This document shows, piece by piece, positions 7,014-8,831 of a DNA stretch of 8,831 nucleotides. The notes under the pieces were generated by a model. It had not been told where the DNA came from. It saw only the letters and a program-made list of their open reading frames with translations, and ran no database searches. The translations under genes were made by a program, and so were the position numbers. Within the stretch, counting starts at the first letter, position 1; the number at the start of each line of letters is the position of its first letter. The stretch comes from DATBAT01 sp036271375 (GTDB lineage Bacteria; Acidobacteriota; Terriglobia; Terriglobales; Acidobacteriaceae): contig DATBAT010000250.1 in assembly GCA_036271375.1 (NCBI GenBank), forward strand, positions 1-8,831, in the 5' to 3' direction.

Positions 7014-8462
7014 TTAGTTACCTTCCGGATCTCCTGCGATTCCACCGCGAATGATCATTTGCGCTCCCCGGTTAAGTGTTCCGGGATTGCGCCATTCGCG
7101 CCACTGCATGTAAACAAATCCCGCGAAAATGAGAATCACAAACCAGTACAAAGTCAGGTTGTAAGGCCAAGGGGGGAGGGGATAGACGCTGACAAACAAG
7201 ACCGGCAGCAGCGCCAGGGTCGCAATCGACGGGACCAATACGTGCAGCCAAACCTTGAAATGCGACGGTTGTTCGCGGCGCATGTATTGCGTCAACGCGA
7301 GATTCGCCATCACATAGAGAATGATGACGGCAAGTGTCGCCAGCGTTCCCAGGAAATTGAAAATGTATTCCGGCTGCAACATGAACCCGACGAAGAAGAC
7401 CGCCACCATGCCAACAACTTGCGCCACGCCGATCGCAACCGCCGGTGTGAGATGAGTGGGATGGATGCGTCCGAAGCTCGCAGGAAGTGTGCCCGCTCGT
7501 CCCATGGTGTACATCACGCGCGATGCTGAGTTGGTGCAGGCAATACCCACCGCCACGCAGCAATTGATCAACGCGAAGACCACCAGCCACCATCCCGCCC
7601 CCCAGAGGGCGCGGCCAAGGACGTAATACGGATTCGGATTGGCTGCGAAGGCCGCCATATCGCCGGCTCCCCAGCCAATGGCGCTGGCATACGACATGAA
7701 GATGTAGAAGACGCCAATACTCACTACCGAGAGCACGACGGCCTGACCGATAAACTTTCCGGGTAGCCGCGCCTCTTGCGCGAGCGGCGCAGGAGATTCG
7801 AATCCGGCCAGCGCCAGCACGGAAAAAATCATTCCCCCCATGATTCCCGCGAAGTGATTGGGTGACGCGGCGGGCTTCAGCGGAGCAACGTACGAAGTGC
7901 CATGCCCGGGATGCAGTAGAAACGTGATCCCCAGCGCCAACATGATGAGCAGCTCAAGCGCGCCCAAAATCGTCGTGACGCGAACCGAAAGTTGAATGCC
8001 GCGGTGAGTCAGTCCCCAGATCACTGCGGTCGTGGCACAAGCGATGATCCACCACGGAAGGTTGAAACCGAACTCCCCCTTCAGCGTGTCGGAGACCAGA
8101 TAGCCCAGAAAGCCCACGGCCGCGGCCGCACCGATGATCTCGTAAATGAGGTAGCTCCAGGTCGCCATGAAGCCGCTGCGGCTGCCGAGTCCGCGAGTAG
8201 CGAAGGCATAGTAACCACCGCTCGACGGCACGTACTTGGAAAATTGAAACACCGTGCTGCCGACAAACAGACAGACAACCGTCGTCAGCAAGAAAGACAG
8301 CGGCATTACTGGGCCCGCATGAAGAGCGATGGCTGGGAAAATGAATACCACGCTTGTCGCTGGGCCGATGTGAGTTACCGCATGGAAGACCAATTCCCGG
8401 AGCCCGAGTGAATCTCTCCGTAACTGAGGTTCGACGTCGGGATGCGCGGTAGTAGCGGACAC
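7014..8462 (-). CDS. APC-superfamily amino acid permease
   Basis: A 482-residue polytopic inner-membrane transporter with about twelve hydrophobic segments. Family landmarks are the substrate-backbone region near GPATS (33-37) in TM1, SSGGYYAFATRGLG (80-93), GFESPAPLAQEAR (220-232) in the TM6-TM7 region, and NSASRVMYTMGRAGTLP (311-327), typical of the loop after TM8. It probably imports an amino acid or amine with protons or sodium. I chose a GTG start at 8462 because AAAGGA (8472-8477) lies 9 nt upstream and the protein then begins with a normal short hydrophilic tail. A GTG 23 codons earlier would start inside the hairpin at 8510-8546 and adds residues unlike the family. The next gene is a secreted hydrolase 16 nt downstream. 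The superfamily is certain and the specific cargo is unknown. Confidence 0.92.
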   Translation of the reverse strand: MSATTAHPDVEPQLRRDSLGLRELVFHAVTHIGPATSVVFIFPAIALHAGPVMPLSFLLTTVVCLFVGSTVFQFSKYVPSSGGYYAFATRGLGSRSGFMATWSYLIYEIIGAAAAVGFLGYLVSDTLKGEFGFNLPWWIIACATTAVIWGLTHRGIQLSVRVTTILGALELLIMLALGITFLLHPGHGTSYVAPLKPAASPNHFAGIMGGMIFSVLALAGFESPAPLAQEARLPGKFIGQAVVLSVVSIGVFYIFMSYASAIGWGAGDMAAFAANPNPYYVLGRALWGAGWWLVVFALINCCVAVGIACTNSASRVMYTMGRAGTLPASFGRIHPTHLTPAVAIGVAQVVGMVAVFFVGFMLQPEYIFNFLGTLATLAVIILYVMANLALTQYMRREQPSHFKVWLHVLVPSIATLALLPVLFVSVYPLPPWPYNLTLYWFVILIFAGFVYMQWREWRNPGTLNRGAQMIIRGGIAGDPEGN

Positions 8463-8471
8463 GTAGAGAGA

Positions 8472-8477
8472 TCCTTT
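8472..8477 (-). promoter_or_regulatory. Ribosome binding site supporting a GTG start for the permease
   Basis: AAAGGA is placed 9 nt before the GTG at 8462. It decides between this start and an earlier in-frame GTG at 8531. Confidence 0.6.
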
Positions 8478-8509
8478 AAAGAAAAATGCGAGGAATTCTT
8501 CGGGGAAGC

Positions 8510-8546
8510 TGCGGGAGACGCGGCAAAACACCCCGCGTCCCCCGCA
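8510..8546 (-). terminator. Strong GC-rich hairpin after the TonB-dependent receptor gene
   Basis: Arms 8511-8523 and 8533-8545 form a 13-bp stem with a 9-nt loop, and one more A-T pair (8510/8546) closes it. Twelve of the thirteen pairs are Watson-Crick. The remaining one (8516/8540) is a G-U wobble in minus-strand RNA but an A-C mismatch in plus-strand RNA, which fits minus-strand transcription. It starts 16 nt after the receptor stop. No U-tract follows directly, and the first T-rich run is about 20 nt on. It could therefore be a Rho-independent terminator of the hairpin-only kind, an mRNA 3'-end stabiliser, or an attenuator before the permease. Confidence 0.45.
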
Positions 8547-8561
8547 ACCAACTAGTGGACG

Positions 8562-8831
8562 TTAGAAGTTCAGCTTCAAACCAAACTGCAGTTGCCGTTG
8601 CGGCACCACCGTGTTGGTGATCACTCCAGCGGATCCCGGACCATCATCAATGAAGGGATCCGGCGCGCCAAAGACGGGATGGTTGAAGGCATTGAACATT
8701 TCGAAGCGGAACTCCAGGTTGGTGCGCTCCGTGATGTCGAACACCTTACGCAGCGACATATCGCTGGTCACTGCGCCCGGTCCTTCCAGGCCGTTCTTTC
8801 CAGCGTTGCCAAAGGTGAAATCAGCCGGAAG
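8562..8831 (-). CDS. TonB-dependent receptor (Oar-like), C-terminal fragment cut by the window edge
   Basis: Only the last 89 residues are in the window. The reading frame stays open to the right edge, so the 5' part is missing because of the window, not through decay. The segment holds FGNAGKNGLEGPG, SDMSLRKVF, the hallmark LEFRFEMFNAFNHPVFG and a final strand QLQFGLKLNF ending in Phe. This is the classic end of the large carboxypeptidase-regulatory-like TonB-dependent receptors that are abundant in Acidobacteriota, normally about 1000 residues or more. The terminal Phe and alternating hydrophobic residues fit an outer-membrane barrel signal read by the BAM machinery. Its cargo is unknown; relatives are thought to import glycans or peptides. 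It lies 99 nt upstream of the permease gene, separated by a hairpin, so it may be a separate transcript. Confidence 0.88.
   Translation of the reverse strand, partial: LPADFTFGNAGKNGLEGPGAVTSDMSLRKVFDITERTNLEFRFEMFNAFNHPVFGAPDPFIDDGPGSAGVITNTVVPQRQLQFGLKLNF

Noticed and set aside
6999..7529. Plus-strand open frame of 176 codons opposite the permease 3' end
   Set aside because: The product is rich in Arg, Gln, His and Asn with low-complexity character, as expected from the reverse of a membrane protein gene; no ribosome binding site or family match.
7072..7593. Second minus-strand frame of 173 codons inside the permease gene
   Set aside because: Same strand, shifted frame; the composition is Gly/His/Arg-rich and it shows no domain, while the permease frame shows clear motifs over the same bases.
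7992..8411. Plus-strand open frame of 139 codons opposite the permease 5' half
   Set aside because: Antisense shadow of a well-supported transporter gene with no recognisable domain.
8562..8771. A stand-alone 69-residue protein starting at GTG 8771
   Set aside because: The same frame continues upstream to the window edge with family-typical residues, so this is the end of a large receptor.

Overview
All seven genes in this window lie on the minus strand, so transcription runs from high to low coordinates, and the whole stretch is tightly packed. The protein types suggest an Acidobacteriota genome (Terriglobia-like). The clues are an Oar-like TonB-dependent receptor end with the 'FNAFNHP' motif, a GMC oxidoreductase paired with a Tat-exported gluconate 2-dehydrogenase subunit 3-type protein, and a NupG-like symporter next to sugar oxidoreductases and a PfkB kinase. 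This placement is inferred from protein style, not from a marker gene.

Layout from right to left. (1) 8831-8562: C-terminal end of a TonB-dependent outer-membrane receptor, cut by the window edge, followed by a strong 13-14 bp hairpin (8510-8546) that may end its transcript. (2) 8462-7014: an APC-superfamily amino acid permease, then 16 nt later a secreted serine hydrolase of the class C beta-lactamase / NylB / family VIII esterase fold (6997-5840). These two look like one unit for hydrolysing and importing an amide or amino-acid compound. (3) After a 108-nt gap come five close-set genes: GMC oxidoreductase large subunit (5731-3974), Tat-signal small subunit (3964-3374), Gfo/Idh/MocA oxidoreductase (3365-2256), NHS-family MFS symporter (2225-975) and PfkB sugar kinase (978-16). 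Gaps between them are 9, 8 and 30 nt, then a 4-nt overlap. A Shine-Dalgarno-like sequence at the left edge suggests that the operon continues beyond the window.

Working model (inference): the GMC/small-subunit pair oxidises a sugar or glycoside in the periplasm, the symporter imports the substrate or its product, the Gfo/Idh/MocA enzyme carries out an NAD(P)-dependent step in the cytoplasm, and the PfkB kinase phosphorylates the product. This resembles the known 3-keto-glycoside route, in which glucoside 3-dehydrogenases of the GMC plus hitchhiker-subunit type work with Gfo/Idh/MocA enzymes. No cytochrome c subunit is seen here.

I saw no RNA genes, insertion sequences, CRISPR arrays or origins. 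No gene-free stretch exceeds 110 bases.
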